DNA of 64,000 nucleotides from Geobacter sp. DSM 9736 (GTDB lineage: Bacteria > Desulfobacterota > Desulfuromonadia > Geobacterales > Geobacteraceae). The notes beneath the pieces are model-generated. The model had not been told where the DNA came from. It saw nothing but the letters and a program-made list of their open reading frames with translations, and ran no database searches. Location of the stretch: contig NZ_LT896716.1 in the NCBI RefSeq assembly GCF_900187405.1, positions 1,981,001 through 2,045,000 of the forward strand. The letters run 5' to 3'. This document shows, piece after piece, positions 1 to 9,938 of the stretch. A program made the translations under genes and the position numbers. The stretch's first letter is position 1, and the number at the start of each line of letters is the position of its first letter.

Positions 1-90
1 GATCAGGCAGGCAAAGGGGAAAGGCCCGGCTTTGAGGATGAAGAGAATGAGAAGCGGCAGCGCCACCGCCGCTGTAAGAAGTCTCTTTAT
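1..90 (-). CDS. cdsA: Phosphatidate cytidylyltransferase, N-terminal part
   Basis: Only the first 30 codons lie in the window; the gene runs off the left edge. The readable peptide starts IKRLLTAAVALPLLILFI, a lysine/arginine-led first membrane helix as in CdsA, which makes CDP-diacylglycerol from phosphatidate and CTP in the inner membrane. It follows uppS by about 50 bases, the usual uppS-cdsA order. The reading frame is closed upstream by a TGA and has no ATG, GTG or TTG before the conserved helix. The only start-like codons are ATA at 90 and ATT at 117. ATA has a strong GGAGG about 8 bases upstream, so it is preferred. Identity rests on context plus one helix. Confidence 0.7.
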   Translation of the reverse strand, partial: MKRLLTAAVALPLLILFILKAGPFPFACLI

Positions 91-142
91 GTTAGCCCCC
101 TCCGAAAAGGTCCGAATAGACCCTCATAACATTATGAAACCG

Positions 143-883
143 TCAACTCCCAGCCTGGAGCTGATCGCTGGTCCTCCCGAAGCGCCGCTCCCGCGCCTGG
201 TAGTCCGCCAGTGCCTGGTGCAGTTCGCGAACGCCGAACTCAGGCCAGTTGATATCGACGAAATAGAGCTCGGTATACGCCAGCTGCCATAGGAGAAAAT
301 TGCTGATGCGCATCTCCCCGCTGGTCCTGATGAGAAGATCCGGGTCGGGCATCTCCGCGGTAAACAAATATCCGGAGAAGAGACGTTCATCTATTTCGTC
401 TTCCGAAATCCGCCCTGCTGCAACATCGCCAGCCAGACGCCTGGCCGCAGCGGCGATCTCCTGCCGCGAGCCGTACGATAGGGCAAGCGTCAGAACCATC
501 CCCGTATTCCCCGAGGTAATGCGGATTGCTTCGTCCACCGCCTTATTTATGTGGGGGGGGAGGTCACTCCGATTCCCGATGACGTTGAACCGGATGTTGT
601 TATTCATCATTCGCGGAACTTCGAGCTCGATGTATTTCTTCAACAGGCTCATCAGTGCCGTCACTTCGGCCTTGGGCCGCAGCCAGTTTTCTGCCGAAAA
701 CGCAAAAAGGGTGAGGTAGGAGACCCCTATGGTCGAACACTCTTCGACGATGGTCCGTACCGTCTCCACCCCCTGCCTGTGCCCGACTATCCGCCGCAGC
801 ATCCTGGACCGGGCCCAGCGGCCATTTCCGTCCATGATGATGGCCAGATGCCGAGGAAGCTTCTCGGAGTTCAATAGTTTCAT
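143..883 (-). CDS. uppS: Isoprenyl transferase (undecaprenyl diphosphate synthase)
   Basis: Cytosolic cis-prenyltransferase that extends farnesyl diphosphate with isopentenyl diphosphate to make the C55 lipid carrier for peptidoglycan and O-antigen. The 246-residue protein has normal family length. Visible signatures are the N-terminal IIMDGNGRWA loop with the catalytic aspartate (near residue 18), SAENW in the middle, and the C-terminal PDLLIRTSGEMRISNFLLWQ stretch that binds diphosphate. The ATG at 883 directly precedes the conserved block but has only a weak ribosome site. It lies between frr and cdsA; a terminator-like hairpin after frr suggests it may not depend only on read-through. Confidence 0.95.
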   Translation of the reverse strand: MKLLNSEKLPRHLAIIMDGNGRWARSRMLRRIVGHRQGVETVRTIVEECSTIGVSYLTLFAFSAENWLRPKAEVTALMSLLKKYIELEVPRMMNNNIRFNVIGNRSDLPPHINKAVDEAIRITSGNTGMVLTLALSYGSRQEIAAAARRLAGDVAAGRISEDEIDERLFSGYLFTAEMPDPDLLIRTSGEMRISNFLLWQLAYTELYFVDINWPEFGVRELHQALADYQARERRFGRTSDQLQAGS

Positions 884-982
884 GACTTCCCGTGCAGAGA
901 GGCTCGAAAGCCCCCAGAAACAAAAAATCCCCTTGGATCAGGGGTCGGGGGATTTAAACACAAAAGGCCTCGTTTCGCAAGG

Positions 983-1010
983 AAAAAAGCCGCCGGTTCT
1001 CACCGGCGGC
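983..1010 (-). terminator. Rho-independent terminator after frr
   Basis: On the minus strand GCCGCCGGT pairs with ACCGGCGGC around a short GAGA-type loop and is followed by a run of six T. It sits 10 bases past the frr stop, between frr and uppS, so it should end or attenuate the rpsB-side transcript. Confidence 0.8.
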
Positions 1011-1019
1011 CCGTGACGG

Positions 1020-1577
1020 CTAAATCTCCATAACTTCCTTTTCCTTGTGTGAACAAACCTCATCTATTTTCGCTACATGGCTGTTCGTCACATCCTGAAC
1101 CTCTTTTTCCGCACGCTTAAGATCGTCCTCTGAAATGCTCTTTTCCTTCTCCAGCTTCTTAAGGCTGTCGATGGCATCGCGGCGGATGTTGCGCACTGCA
1201 ACCTTCGCGTCCTCCGCCATCTTCTTGAGCTGCTTCACAATGTCCTTGCGGCGCTCCTCGGTGAGAGGAGGAAGGGTCAGGCGGATCACCTTTCCGTCAT
1301 TGGCAGGGGTAAGCCCGAGGTTCGAGTTCATGATCGCCTTCTCGATGGCCTGGATCATTTTGCCTTCCCACGGCTGAAGGGTTATGGTACGAGGCTCCGG
1401 CACCGCAAGCGTCGCCACCTGACTGAGGGGCGAGGGAGTCCCGTAGTAGTCGACCCTGACATCATCGAGAAGGGCAGTACTGGCCCTGCCGGTCCGGATC
1501 TTCTGATATTCCTTGCGCAGTGAATCGATCGTCTTGTCCATATGCACAGACATATCGGTGATGACATTCTTGGTCAC
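1020..1577 (-). CDS. frr: Ribosome recycling factor
   Basis: RRF acts with EF-G to split the post-termination ribosome. The 185-residue length is exact for the family. Conserved blocks include RTGRAS near residue 30, the PLSQVA/VPEPRT segment, and the long helical C-terminal part with [11 protein letters not shown]. The start is GTG at 1577, preceded by AGGAG, one base after the pyrH stop, so the two genes are probably translationally coupled. A terminator follows. Confidence 0.97.
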   Translation of the reverse strand: MTKNVITDMSVHMDKTIDSLRKEYQKIRTGRASTALLDDVRVDYYGTPSPLSQVATLAVPEPRTITLQPWEGKMIQAIEKAIMNSNLGLTPANDGKVIRLTLPPLTEERRKDIVKQLKKMAEDAKVAVRNIRRDAIDSLKKLEKEKSISEDDLKRAEKEVQDVTNSHVAKIDEVCSHKEKEVMEI

Positions 1578-1578
1578 T

Positions 1579-2394
<816 letters not shown>

Positions 2395-3045
2395 CTATAC
2401 GCCGGCCGCGGCGGCAACCTCAGCGGCGAAGTCGGACTCCTTCTTCTCCAGCCCTTCGCCGAGAACGTACCGGCAGAACCGGCGGATACTGATGTTCTCA
2501 CCGATTGTCGCGATGGTCTCGTTCAGATACGCCTGGACGGTCTTGTCGGGATCCTTCACGTACGCCTGTTCCAGCAAGCAGATGTCGCCGTAGAACTTGG
2601 AAACCTGCCCTTCGATGATCTTTTCTATTATGTTTTCGGGCTTCCCTGTCTCCCGCGCCTTTGCGCGGTAGATTTCCTTCTCCCGCTCGATGGCGTCCGC
2701 AGGCACTTCCTCCCTGCGTACATACTGGGGAGAAGCAGCAGCGATGTGCATCGCGATGTCCTTGACGAATGTCTGGAAGCCTTCATTTTTTGCAACGAAG
2801 TCGGTCTCGCAGTTTACTTCCAGGAGCACACCGATCTTACCCCCAGCATGTATATAGGAACCGACCATTCCTTCGCTGGCTACGCGCCCGGCTTTTTTGG
2901 CCGCGGCGGCAAGGCCCTTCTTGCGGAGGTAATCGACGGCTTTTTCATGATCGCCACCCGTCTCGGTAAGGGCCTTCTTGCAGTCCATAAGGCCGGCGCC
3001 GGTGGCTTTTCGAAGTTCGTTCACCTGTGCAGCTGTAATACTCAC
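2395..3045 (-). CDS. tsf: Elongation factor Ts
   Basis: EF-Ts is the nucleotide exchange factor that regenerates EF-Tu-GTP. The protein shows the N-terminal UBA-like block ([19 protein letters not shown]), the [10 protein letters not shown] segment of the core, and a short C-terminal domain. The start is taken as GTG at 3045 because GGAGG lies 5 bases before it; an in-frame ATG at 3057 has that same GGAGG inside its own codons and no ribosome site. The GTG choice gives 216 residues, the shorter EF-Ts form usual in Geobacter relatives. It follows rpsB by about 90 bases with a hairpin in the gap. Confidence 0.96.
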   Translation of the reverse strand: MSITAAQVNELRKATGAGLMDCKKALTETGGDHEKAVDYLRKKGLAAAAKKAGRVASEGMVGSYIHAGGKIGVLLEVNCETDFVAKNEGFQTFVKDIAMHIAAASPQYVRREEVPADAIEREKEIYRAKARETGKPENIIEKIIEGQVSKFYGDICLLEQAYVKDPDKTVQAYLNETIATIGENISIRRFCRYVLGEGLEKKESDFAAEVAAAAGV

Positions 3046-3136
3046 GGTATCCTCCATCGGCAGCGCCAGTTCAAAGGCAGCTGCCTTAAAAAGTTGATAA
3101 GGCTCCCCGGGCACAAAGGGCCGGGGACTACAAGCG

Positions 3137-3895
3137 CTACTCCGCGGCCGCAGCCTCTTCCGGCGCGGCTCCCTCGGCAAATTCCTCTACATCGGTCTGC
3201 AGTGCGGTATCCCGCGCCTGGGAGCCCTCGATCACGGCATCAGCCATTTTGCTCGTAAGGAGTCGTATAGCCCTGATGGCATCGTCGTTCCCGGGAATGA
3301 CGTAATTGATGTTGTCGGGATCACAGTTTGTATCGACGATTGCCACCACCGGGATATTGAGCTTGTTGGCTTCGCTGATTGCGATCTCCTCATTCTTCGG
3401 GTCTATGACGAACATCATTCCCGGAAGCCGATTCATCCCCTTGATTCCACCCAGGGTCTTTTCGAGCTTCTGCCGTTCCTTTTCTAGCTGCAGAGCCTCT
3501 TTTTTGGTATAAGCATCGATGGAACCGTCGGCAAACATTGCGTCAAGGCGCTTGAGACGGTCTATGCTCTGCTTTACGGTGGTGAAGTTGGTAAGCATGC
3601 CTCCCAGCCAGCGCTGATTTACGTAAAACATTCCGCAACGCTGCGCTTCCTCTGAGATGGCGTCCTGTGCCTGCTTTTTGGTCCCTACGAAAAGAACGGT
3701 CTCGCCGCTCTTGGCAGCCTCGACCACATAATTGTATGCGCTCTTGAAAAGACGGACGGTCTTCTGAAGGTCAATGATGTAGATACCGTTGCGCGCACCG
3801 AAGATGTAAGGCTTCATCTTCGGGTTCCATCTCTTGGTCTGGTGGCCAAAGTGAACACCGGCCTCCAGCAGCTCTTTCATGGTGATGCTCGACAT
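3137..3895 (-). CDS. rpsB: 30S ribosomal protein S2
   Basis: S2 binds the 30S subunit and recruits S1. The 252-residue protein carries the family blocks [20 protein letters not shown] at the N-terminus and [17 protein letters not shown] and [13 protein letters not shown] further on, with an alanine/glutamate-rich acidic C-terminal tail. The ATG at 3895 has a good AGGAG site. It is the first gene of the rpsB-tsf unit and is divergent from lptF. A sigma-70-type promoter sits about 110 bases upstream, leaving a leader of about 105 bases in which autoregulation by S2 is known in other bacteria. Confidence 0.98.
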   Translation of the reverse strand: MSSITMKELLEAGVHFGHQTKRWNPKMKPYIFGARNGIYIIDLQKTVRLFKSAYNYVVEAAKSGETVLFVGTKKQAQDAISEEAQRCGMFYVNQRWLGGMLTNFTTVKQSIDRLKRLDAMFADGSIDAYTKKEALQLEKERQKLEKTLGGIKGMNRLPGMMFVIDPKNEEIAISEANKLNIPVVAIVDTNCDPDNINYVIPGNDDAIRAIRLLTSKMADAVIEGSQARDTALQTDVEEFAEGAAPEEAAAAE

Positions 3896-4006
3896 GATTT
3901 CTCTCCTTTTGGTTGTGCCTCCGCCCCCGAAAGCCCCCCGGAACCCACCCCCATGGCGGGCACCACCGGAAGAACCGAAGAGCGTGCGAATTTGAAACAG
4001 CAAAGT

Positions 4007-4035
4007 TCTATACCACACGACCAGGCGCTTCGCAA
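4007..4035 (-). promoter_or_regulatory. Promoter for rpsB-tsf
   Basis: On the minus strand TTGCGA (4035-4030) and TATAGA (4012-4007) are separated by exactly 17 bases, pointing at rpsB. The predicted start is near 4000. The match is good to the sigma-70 consensus; assignment is by position and sequence only. Confidence 0.65.
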
Positions 4036-4146
4036 GGAAATAGTAGGAATATGGTATCGATGCGCACTGATCCTTTTCGTTGGAGCCCTACATCCCGACC
4101 CCCCTTCTATTTACTTCCCCCACCGTCTCATGTATGATGCCCCGCC

Positions 4147-5316
4147 ATGAAAAGGACGCTGCACCTATATCTGTTCAGGGAAACGCTAGTGCCGTTCCTG
4201 CTCGGTATCGCCACCTTCACTTCGGTTCTCCTCATGGGGAGGCTGTTGAAGCTGGCAGATATGGTGGTTGCGAAAGGGGTCCCCCTTTCCGATGTCCTGC
4301 GCCTCGTACTCTATCTCCTTCCGTTCTTCTGCCTCGTCACCATTCCGATGGCGTTCCTCCTTGCGATTCTTCTCGCTTTCGGACGCCTTTCTGCCGACAG
4401 CGAGATCACTGCAATGAAATCGGGAGGCATCAGCATTTACGGGATGCTGCCACCGGTACTCGCGTTTGCCCTGCTTGCCTATGCCGCCACCAGCTTCATA
4501 ACCATGGACGCTCTCCCCCGTGGCAACGTCGCATTCAAAAAAGCGGTTATTGAACTGGCGCGAAGCCGGGCCGACCTGGCACTCAAGGAGCAGGTCTTCA
4601 TCGACGAATTTCCCGGCATCGTAATGTACATCAACCGCTACGACCAGGAAAGACGACTTATGTCGGGCATCCTCCTGCAGGACGAGCGCAATCCCGCCGC
4701 CCCCCTCACCATCTTCGCAGGCCACGGCAGCATATCCTCCAGCGAAGATAACATCCTGCACCTGCGGCTTCACGAGGGGAGCATCCACAGCTCCCTGGGT
4801 CCCGAAGGCTACCGCCTGATCCGGTTCCGGGACTACGACCTCTCGGTAAACCTTGCGCGCAAGGAGGACCGGGTGGAAACAGATGAAGAGGACATGACGT
4901 TCGCGCAACTGCGGAGCGAGATCGCCCGCGGAACTGGGGGCGAGCGGCGCACAAAGGCCATGCTCATCGAGTACCACCGGCGGATTTCGCTCCCGTTTGC
5001 CTGTTTCGTCTTCGCACTTGTGGGAGTCCCATTGGGAATACAGAATCAGCGTTCCGGAAAAGCCGCCGGATTTTCCCTGAGCCTCGGCGTCATCCTTGGC
5101 TACTACATATTGTTCTCTGCTGGAAAAACCCTGACAGAACGCGGTCTGCTTCATCCGGCCGCGGCAACCTGGGCCCCGAACATCCTGTTCCTCCTGCTAG
5201 GGGCATATCTCCTGCGTACAACCGCGGCGGAACGAAGGATAACGCTGTTCGTTCACCTCACGCACCTTACTAACCACCTGCGAAAAAGGTTCGGGCGCGG
5301 GAGGCATACGCGATGA
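4147..5316 (+). CDS. lptF: LPS export permease LptF
   Basis: Inner-membrane half of the LptB2FG transporter that extracts lipopolysaccharide from the inner membrane. The 389-residue protein has the YjgP/YjgQ layout: three N-terminal membrane segments (about 1-120) including the conserved ADSEITAMKSGGIS coupling-helix region, a periplasmic beta-jellyroll (about 130-265), and three C-terminal segments starting at YHRRISLPFACFVFALVGVPLG. It starts the lptF-lptG pair, with the lptG ATG overlapping its stop by 4 bases. Its partners lptB, lptA and lptC lie 30 kb away at 35221-37093. Confidence 0.95.
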   Translation: MKRTLHLYLFRETLVPFLLGIATFTSVLLMGRLLKLADMVVAKGVPLSDVLRLVLYLLPFFCLVTIPMAFLLAILLAFGRLSADSEITAMKSGGISIYGMLPPVLAFALLAYAATSFITMDALPRGNVAFKKAVIELARSRADLALKEQVFIDEFPGIVMYINRYDQERRLMSGILLQDERNPAAPLTIFAGHGSISSSEDNILHLRLHEGSIHSSLGPEGYRLIRFRDYDLSVNLARKEDRVETDEEDMTFAQLRSEIARGTGGERRTKAMLIEYHRRISLPFACFVFALVGVPLGIQNQRSGKAAGFSLSLGVILGYYILFSAGKTLTERGLLHPAAATWAPNILFLLLGAYLLRTTAAERRITLFVHLTHLTNHLRKRFGRGRHTR

Positions 5317-6389
5317 CAATCCTCAACCGCCTGATAACCGCCACCTTCCTGCGCATCTTCACTCTCTGCACCGGCTCATTCGTAGCAATCTACCTCGTCA
5401 TCGATTTTCTCGACAGAGGAGGACGCTTTTTGCGTGCCGGAGGGGCAATCCATCACATATCGCTCTATTTCCTCTGGAAAATTCCCGAAATTGTCAGCCA
5501 GATACTCCCCCTGGCGGTCCTGATGGCAACCTTGCTGACCTTGGGGGGGCTCGCCCGCAACAGCGAGTTGACCGCCATGCGAAGCAGCGGAATCAGCATC
5601 GTTCGGGTCACGGCACCGGTACTGCTCATTGCAGCAATCCTGAGTATAGTCAATCTCGTTGCCGGAGAAACCCTGGTCCCATGGTCTTTCGACCGCACCC
5701 GTTACATCGAGGAAGTACTGATAAGGAAAAAGAGTCCCACCACCTTCTTCCGCCAGCAGAACATCTGGCACAGGGAGGAGAACGTCATCCTTCAGGCGCG
5801 GCTCTTCGAACCCGAAACTTCGTCTCTCAAAGGTGTCACCCTGTGGCGGCTAGACGCCGGGATGATGCCCCTGGAACGTATCGATGCCAAACAGGCGATC
5901 CGCACGCAGGGAAGGTGGGTTCTGACAGAAGCCGTCGGCAGGAAGTTTTCCGTGGAAGCTGTCGGAACAGTGAAAACGGACCTTTTGCCGGTTTCGCTTA
6001 ACCTCAAGCCGGAAGACCTGAAAGTCCTTGAGCGGCGGGCACGGGACATGGGTTTTCTTGAACTGCGCCGGTACGTGGATAAACTGCAGAAGGGGGGCTA
6101 CGACGCGACAAGGTACATCGCACAGATGCACTCCCGGCTCTCGCTTCCTTTCGCGTGCCTCGTAATGGGATTCCTTGGGATTCCTTTCGCGCTGCGGGGT
6201 GGACGCACCAGCGGAATCGCCCTGGGCGTCGGGGTAAGCCTCGGCATCGGCTTCAGCTACCTGATGGTAAACGCGGTGCTACTTTCCTTCGGCCAGTCGG
6301 GAGCGCTACCACCGTTGATCGCCGCCTGGTCAGCCAATCTGCTCTTTACCGCTGCCGGCATATGGCTCACGATGACGGTGAACAGGTGA
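5313..6389 (+). CDS. lptG: LPS export permease LptG
   Basis: Second permease subunit of LptB2FG. The 358-residue protein again shows six membrane segments around a periplasmic jellyroll. The cytoplasmic NSELTAMRSSGISIVRV stretch (near residue 90) is the helix that docks on the LptB ATPase, and HSRLSLPFACLVMGFLGIPFA opens the C-terminal membrane half. The start overlaps the lptF stop (ATGA), implying coupled translation and a 1:1 ratio. Confidence 0.95.
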   Translation: MTILNRLITATFLRIFTLCTGSFVAIYLVIDFLDRGGRFLRAGGAIHHISLYFLWKIPEIVSQILPLAVLMATLLTLGGLARNSELTAMRSSGISIVRVTAPVLLIAAILSIVNLVAGETLVPWSFDRTRYIEEVLIRKKSPTTFFRQQNIWHREENVILQARLFEPETSSLKGVTLWRLDAGMMPLERIDAKQAIRTQGRWVLTEAVGRKFSVEAVGTVKTDLLPVSLNLKPEDLKVLERRARDMGFLELRRYVDKLQKGGYDATRYIAQMHSRLSLPFACLVMGFLGIPFALRGGRTSGIALGVGVSLGIGFSYLMVNAVLLSFGQSGALPPLIAAWSANLLFTAAGIWLTMTVNR

Positions 6390-6449
6390 TGCAGGGGTTC
6401 TTCTCTAATGCCCGGCCTGCGAAAGCCGATACAACTTGGAGGGTTTTCA

Positions 6450-6478
6450 TTGACATGCCCGCCAGCCGTGTTTAAATG
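6450..6478 (+). promoter_or_regulatory. Candidate promoter of the IPT/TIG gene
   Basis: TTGACA (6450-6455), 17 bases, then TAAATG (6473-6478), about 50 bases before the ATG at 6529. The -35 is perfect and the -10 is weak. The position between lptG and an unrelated exported protein makes a promoter plausible. Confidence 0.45.
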
Positions 6479-6528
6479 CTTACAATCCGGCCTACCGCGT
6501 GCGGCTGCAACGTGAAAGGAGACACAAC

Positions 6529-7473
6529 ATGCAGTGGCGATGGTTATTGATCATTCCGGCACTCCTTGCCGCAACCTCCGCGGCGGTTACGGGGCAGACC
6601 CCCTCTCAGCGATCCGCCGGCACAAAGGAACGTCCCGCAGCGATAAACATCCTGAGCATCATCCCCGCCCAGGGAGTTCCCGGCATCACCGTGACCCTGT
6701 ACGGTTCGGGATTCACCGACACCACCGTAGCGTTCCTCGGAAACCAGGAGGTCCCCACGACGGTGGTGGGCCCGAAACAGCTCACCTTTGAAATCCCCCG
6801 CCTCGCCCCCGGGCTTTACGCTCTGTTCCTGAAACGTGGGGACGGCAGCACCAGCAAGATATATAACTTTACGCTGCTGCCCCAGAAGCCGGTGGCGGCG
6901 GAGCTTTCTCCCGACAGGATCGACCTGTGCGCCACGGGACGTGATCGAGAAGTCACCGTCAGCGGACAGAACTTTCAGGAGCGCTCACAAGTTCTTTTCG
7001 ACGGTGCAGCTATACGAGGCCGCTTCATCAGCGACACCTCACTCGCCTTCACGGTCCCGAACGTCCCCCCCGGACTCCACCAGGTCCAGGTGAAGAATGT
7101 GGAAGAAACCACCTCTGGAGCGTTGGCCCTCATGATCCTCGGCACCCCCGAGATCGACAGCATCTTTCCCGGAGAAGAGCGAGTGAACTCGTACGACCTG
7201 ATAATCCAGGGACGGAATTTTCAACAAGGGTCGGTCGTGGTGGTCATGGAGGAAAACAGCCTGGATCCCGGTGCCCCCGCAGGTGCCCTGACGAAACGGC
7301 TCGGCAGCGCTGGAGTGTCCGGAACCGGGGAGAGGGAACGGATTATCTATGTGAACTGCAACCGCATCATCTACCAGCGATACCCCTACAGCACTGCACT
7401 CAAGAATTTCCGGGTCCAGGTAGTAAATCCCAGTGGCGAGGAGAGCGCTCCCATGTCGGTAAGCGCGCCGTAG
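6529..7473 (+). CDS. Exported IPT/TIG-domain protein, function unknown
   Basis: 314 residues with a signal peptide (WRWLLIIPALLAATSAAVTG, cleavage near residue 22) and no further membrane segment. Three immunoglobulin-like IPT/TIG units follow. The first begins at INILSIIPAQGVPG with the typical TLYGSGF, the second at VAAELSPDRIDL with TVSGQNF, and the third at PEIDSIFPGEERV with IIQGRNF. Such repeats usually serve as binding or spacer modules on secreted or cell-surface proteins. The ATG at 6529 is preferred over an upstream in-frame start because AAAGGAG stands just before it. It follows lptG by 139 bases but has its own candidate promoter and ends at a bidirectional terminator. Confidence 0.75.
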   Translation: MQWRWLLIIPALLAATSAAVTGQTPSQRSAGTKERPAAINILSIIPAQGVPGITVTLYGSGFTDTTVAFLGNQEVPTTVVGPKQLTFEIPRLAPGLYALFLKRGDGSTSKIYNFTLLPQKPVAAELSPDRIDLCATGRDREVTVSGQNFQERSQVLFDGAAIRGRFISDTSLAFTVPNVPPGLHQVQVKNVEETTSGALALMILGTPEIDSIFPGEERVNSYDLIIQGRNFQQGSVVVVMEENSLDPGAPAGALTKRLGSAGVSGTGERERIIYVNCNRIIYQRYPYSTALKNFRVQVVNPSGEESAPMSVSAP

Positions 7474-7500
7474 CCCCGGGGACTTTTAGGCTCCTAAGCA

Positions 7501-7538
7501 AAAAAAGCGGCATGACCACCCTGGGTCATGCCGCTTTT
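7501..7538. terminator. Bidirectional terminator
   Basis: AAAAGCGGCATGACC pairs with GGGTCATGCCGCTTTT, with A and T runs on both sides. It lies between two converging genes and can serve both. A second smaller hairpin (TTTGATGGTG / CACCATCAAA) follows at 7542-7567. Confidence 0.85.
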
Positions 7539-7573
7539 GATTTTGATGGTGAGGAGCACCATCAAATCAGAGA

Positions 7574-8350
7574 CTATTTCTTCTTTTTTGCCATCAGGCG
7601 TTTTATCTCCTCCGCCTTCCGGTAACCAGGCAGAACGCTCCCGTCCGGCAGTACGAGGGTCGGAGTCGCATTGATTCCGAGAGTGCCGGCAATCCGGATC
7701 GTTTCATCCACCCCTTTTGCTCCTTGCGGTGCCGGAGCGGGAAGGCTACCCCCCCTGAATGCTTCGTCCAGGAGCTTTCCCGGATCACTTCCCTGCATGA
7801 TTGCCCGTGATTTGTCGTACGCCTTGGGGTGCATCTTCAGGGGGAAAAGCTTGATGTAGACTGCAACATCCGGCTCCAGCTTGACCAGCTTCTTCAACTC
7901 CGTGTGAAGCTTTGAGCAAAACGGGCAGTCGGGGTCGGTAAATACGAACAGCCTCTTTTTCCCCTTCGGGTTTCCCATTGTTATGGAGTCGGCCAACGGA
8001 ATAGCCGAAACATTCACCTTTTTTGCAGCTGGTTTCGGAGGTGCCTCACCCGTTATTGGAGACCTGGTGGCGATGCTGTAGACCGGGCCGGGAATGACAT
8101 ACTTCTTGCCATAGTCGATGTAGGCTACCGCCTTTTTACCTTCCTTCTCGAAATGAAGCTCCCACAGGCCACGCACCGGCGGCGTCTTCACCTGCTTCAC
8201 CTCCCCCATCCCCGTGAGAAGAGCGTTAGCCTCTTTCACGGTGAGGGTGTGGCATCCTGCACAATCACCGCCGCACCCCTGCTGCAACATTGCGAAAGCG
8301 CTGGTTGCCGTTGAAGCGAAAAACAGAAGTGCCGGAACTGCTGATTTCAT
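7574..8350 (-). CDS. DsbC/DsbG-like periplasmic thiol protein with a CxxCH motif
   Basis: 258 residues. A signal peptide (about 1-20) is followed by a short cysteine-rich segment with C26, C30 and the heme-type motif CAGCH (30-34). Next comes a DsbC-type dimerisation region and a thioredoxin fold with CPFC at about 142-145 and the cis-proline ATPT near residue 228. Known DsbC-family members shuffle disulfides in the periplasm and help cytochrome c maturation in cytochrome-rich bacteria. The CxxCH could carry a covalent heme or just be a second thiol site; the sequence cannot tell. The start at 8350 has a strong GGAGGAGAT. It is followed by a bidirectional terminator and is separated from ahcY by a perfect inverted repeat. 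Confidence 0.8.
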   Translation of the reverse strand: MKSAVPALLFFASTATSAFAMLQQGCGGDCAGCHTLTVKEANALLTGMGEVKQVKTPPVRGLWELHFEKEGKKAVAYIDYGKKYVIPGPVYSIATRSPITGEAPPKPAAKKVNVSAIPLADSITMGNPKGKKRLFVFTDPDCPFCSKLHTELKKLVKLEPDVAVYIKLFPLKMHPKAYDKSRAIMQGSDPGKLLDEAFRGGSLPAPAPQGAKGVDETIRIAGTLGINATPTLVLPDGSVLPGYRKAEEIKRLMAKKKK

Positions 8351-8389
8351 ATCTCCTCCATGAGCCTGCCACCCGCGCCGGTGCAACGA

Positions 8390-8420
8390 CCTGAAGCCGC
8401 CTGGATCCGGCGGCTTCAGG
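8390..8420. repeat. Perfect 12-bp inverted repeat between ahcY and the DsbC-like gene
   Basis: CCTGAAGCCGCC at 8390-8401 and its exact complement at 8409-8420, with a 7-base loop. There is no T run on either side, so it is not a standard terminator. It may stabilise the 3' end of the ahcY message. Confidence 0.6.
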
Positions 8421-8481
8421 TAAGCCACTATACGTCGCTGAACCCCGAAAGTCCACATGGACGTTCCGATGTGGATAGGTT

Positions 8482-9876
8482 TCAGTACCGGTAATGGGAG
8501 GCTTTGTACGGCCCGTCAACGGAGACACCGATGTAGGCAGCCTGCTGGGGCGACAGTTTGGTCAGCTCGGCGTTGAGCTTCTTAAGCTGCAGCCGCGCCA
8601 CTTTCTCGTCAAGGTGCTTCGGCAGGGTGTAAACCCCGACCTCATACCTACCCGGGTTTGTGAATATCTCTATCTGCGCGATCGTTTGATTGGCGAAGGA
8701 GGAAGACATGACGTAGCTAGGATGTCCGGTTGCGCAACCAAGGTTCACCAATCTTCCCTTGGCTAGTAGAATTATCCTCTTTCCGTCCGGGAAGATAACG
8801 TGGTCCACCTGGGGCTTGATCTCCTCCCACTGGTACTTTTCGATGGAGGCTACATCGATTTCGTTGTCGAAATGGCCGATGTTGCAGACTATGGCCTGGT
8901 CCTTCATCTTCGCCATGTGCTCATGGGCGATGACGTGATAGTTGCCCGTAGCGGTTACGAAGATGTCGGCCTTGTCGCAGGCGTAATCCATCGTCACTAC
9001 CCGGTATCCCTCCATCGCTGCCTGAAGGGCGCAGATCGGATCGATCTCCGTTACCCATACCTGAGCCGATAGTGCCCTGAGCGCCTGGGCAGACCCTTTC
9101 CCGACATCGCCATAGCCGCACACGACAGCGATCTTTCCCGCCACCATAACATCAGTGGCCCGCTTGATACCATCCACCAGAGACTCACGGCAGCCGTACA
9201 GGTTATCGAACTTGCTCTTTGTTACGGAATCATTGACGTTTATCGCCGGGAACCGCAATTCTCCCCGCTCGTGCATCTGGTAAAGCCGATGCACTCCGGT
9301 AGTCGTCTCCTCGGTCACCCCTTTGATCTTGTCGATGCGGCTGGAGTACCAGGTGGGATCCTGAGCAAGCTTCTTCTTGATGGCTGCAAAGAGGATCGTT
9401 TCCTCCTCCGAACCCGGAGTTGAAAGCACCGACTGATCCTTCTCAGCCTTCGTTCCCAGATGGAGAAGAAGGGTTGCGTCTCCACCGTCATCAAGGATCA
9501 TGTTCGAGAATCCGCCGTCTGGCCACTCGAAGATCCTGTGAGTGTAGTCCCAGTATTCCTCCAGCGTCTCCCCCTTGACAGCGTACACGGCGGTACCCCC
9601 CGCGGCAATGGCGGCGGCGGCATGGTCCTGGGTGGAGAAAATGTTGCACGAAGCCCAGCGCACCTCCGCGCCGAGCGCCTTCAGGGTCTCAATGAGGACC
9701 GCCGTCTGTATGGTCATATGAAGAGATCCGGTGATACGGGCTCCCTTCAGGGGCTGGCTGGAGGCATACTCTTCCCGTATTGCCATAAGGCCCGGCATTT
9801 CCGTCTCAGCAATCTTGATTTCTTTCTTCCCCCACTCGGCGAGTGAAAGATCGGCAACTTTAAAATCCTGCGTCAT
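8482..9876 (-). CDS. ahcY: Adenosylhomocysteinase
   Basis: Hydrolyses S-adenosylhomocysteine to adenosine and homocysteine, closing the methyl cycle with MetK. The 464-residue protein has the long AHCY form. Visible are the N-terminal [18 protein letters not shown] block, the [12 protein letters not shown] substrate loop, the NAD-binding [14 protein letters not shown], and C-terminal YRY. The ATG at 9876 follows AAGGAGG. It lies 62 bases after the SahR-like regulator on the same strand, so both are probably one operon responding to its substrate. Confidence 0.97.
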   Translation of the reverse strand: MTQDFKVADLSLAEWGKKEIKIAETEMPGLMAIREEYASSQPLKGARITGSLHMTIQTAVLIETLKALGAEVRWASCNIFSTQDHAAAAIAAGGTAVYAVKGETLEEYWDYTHRIFEWPDGGFSNMILDDGGDATLLLHLGTKAEKDQSVLSTPGSEEETILFAAIKKKLAQDPTWYSSRIDKIKGVTEETTTGVHRLYQMHERGELRFPAINVNDSVTKSKFDNLYGCRESLVDGIKRATDVMVAGKIAVVCGYGDVGKGSAQALRALSAQVWVTEIDPICALQAAMEGYRVVTMDYACDKADIFVTATGNYHVIAHEHMAKMKDQAIVCNIGHFDNEIDVASIEKYQWEEIKPQVDHVIFPDGKRIILLAKGRLVNLGCATGHPSYVMSSSFANQTIAQIEIFTNPGRYEVGVYTLPKHLDEKVARLQLKKLNAELTKLSPQQAAYIGVSVDGPYKASHYRY

Positions 9877-9938
9877 GTGAAGCCTCCTTTTTTTCCTGTT
9901 TATGGATGATAGCGTCGAACGTGCCTTCCGGTCGAATA

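Noticed and set aside
4186..5154. 322-codon open frame antisense to lptF
   Set aside because: Shadow of a well-recognised gene, no ribosome site or motifs.
9877..9938. SAH riboswitch before ahcY
   Set aside because: Only 62 bases separate sahR and ahcY, and no matching fold was seen; control is better explained by the protein regulator.
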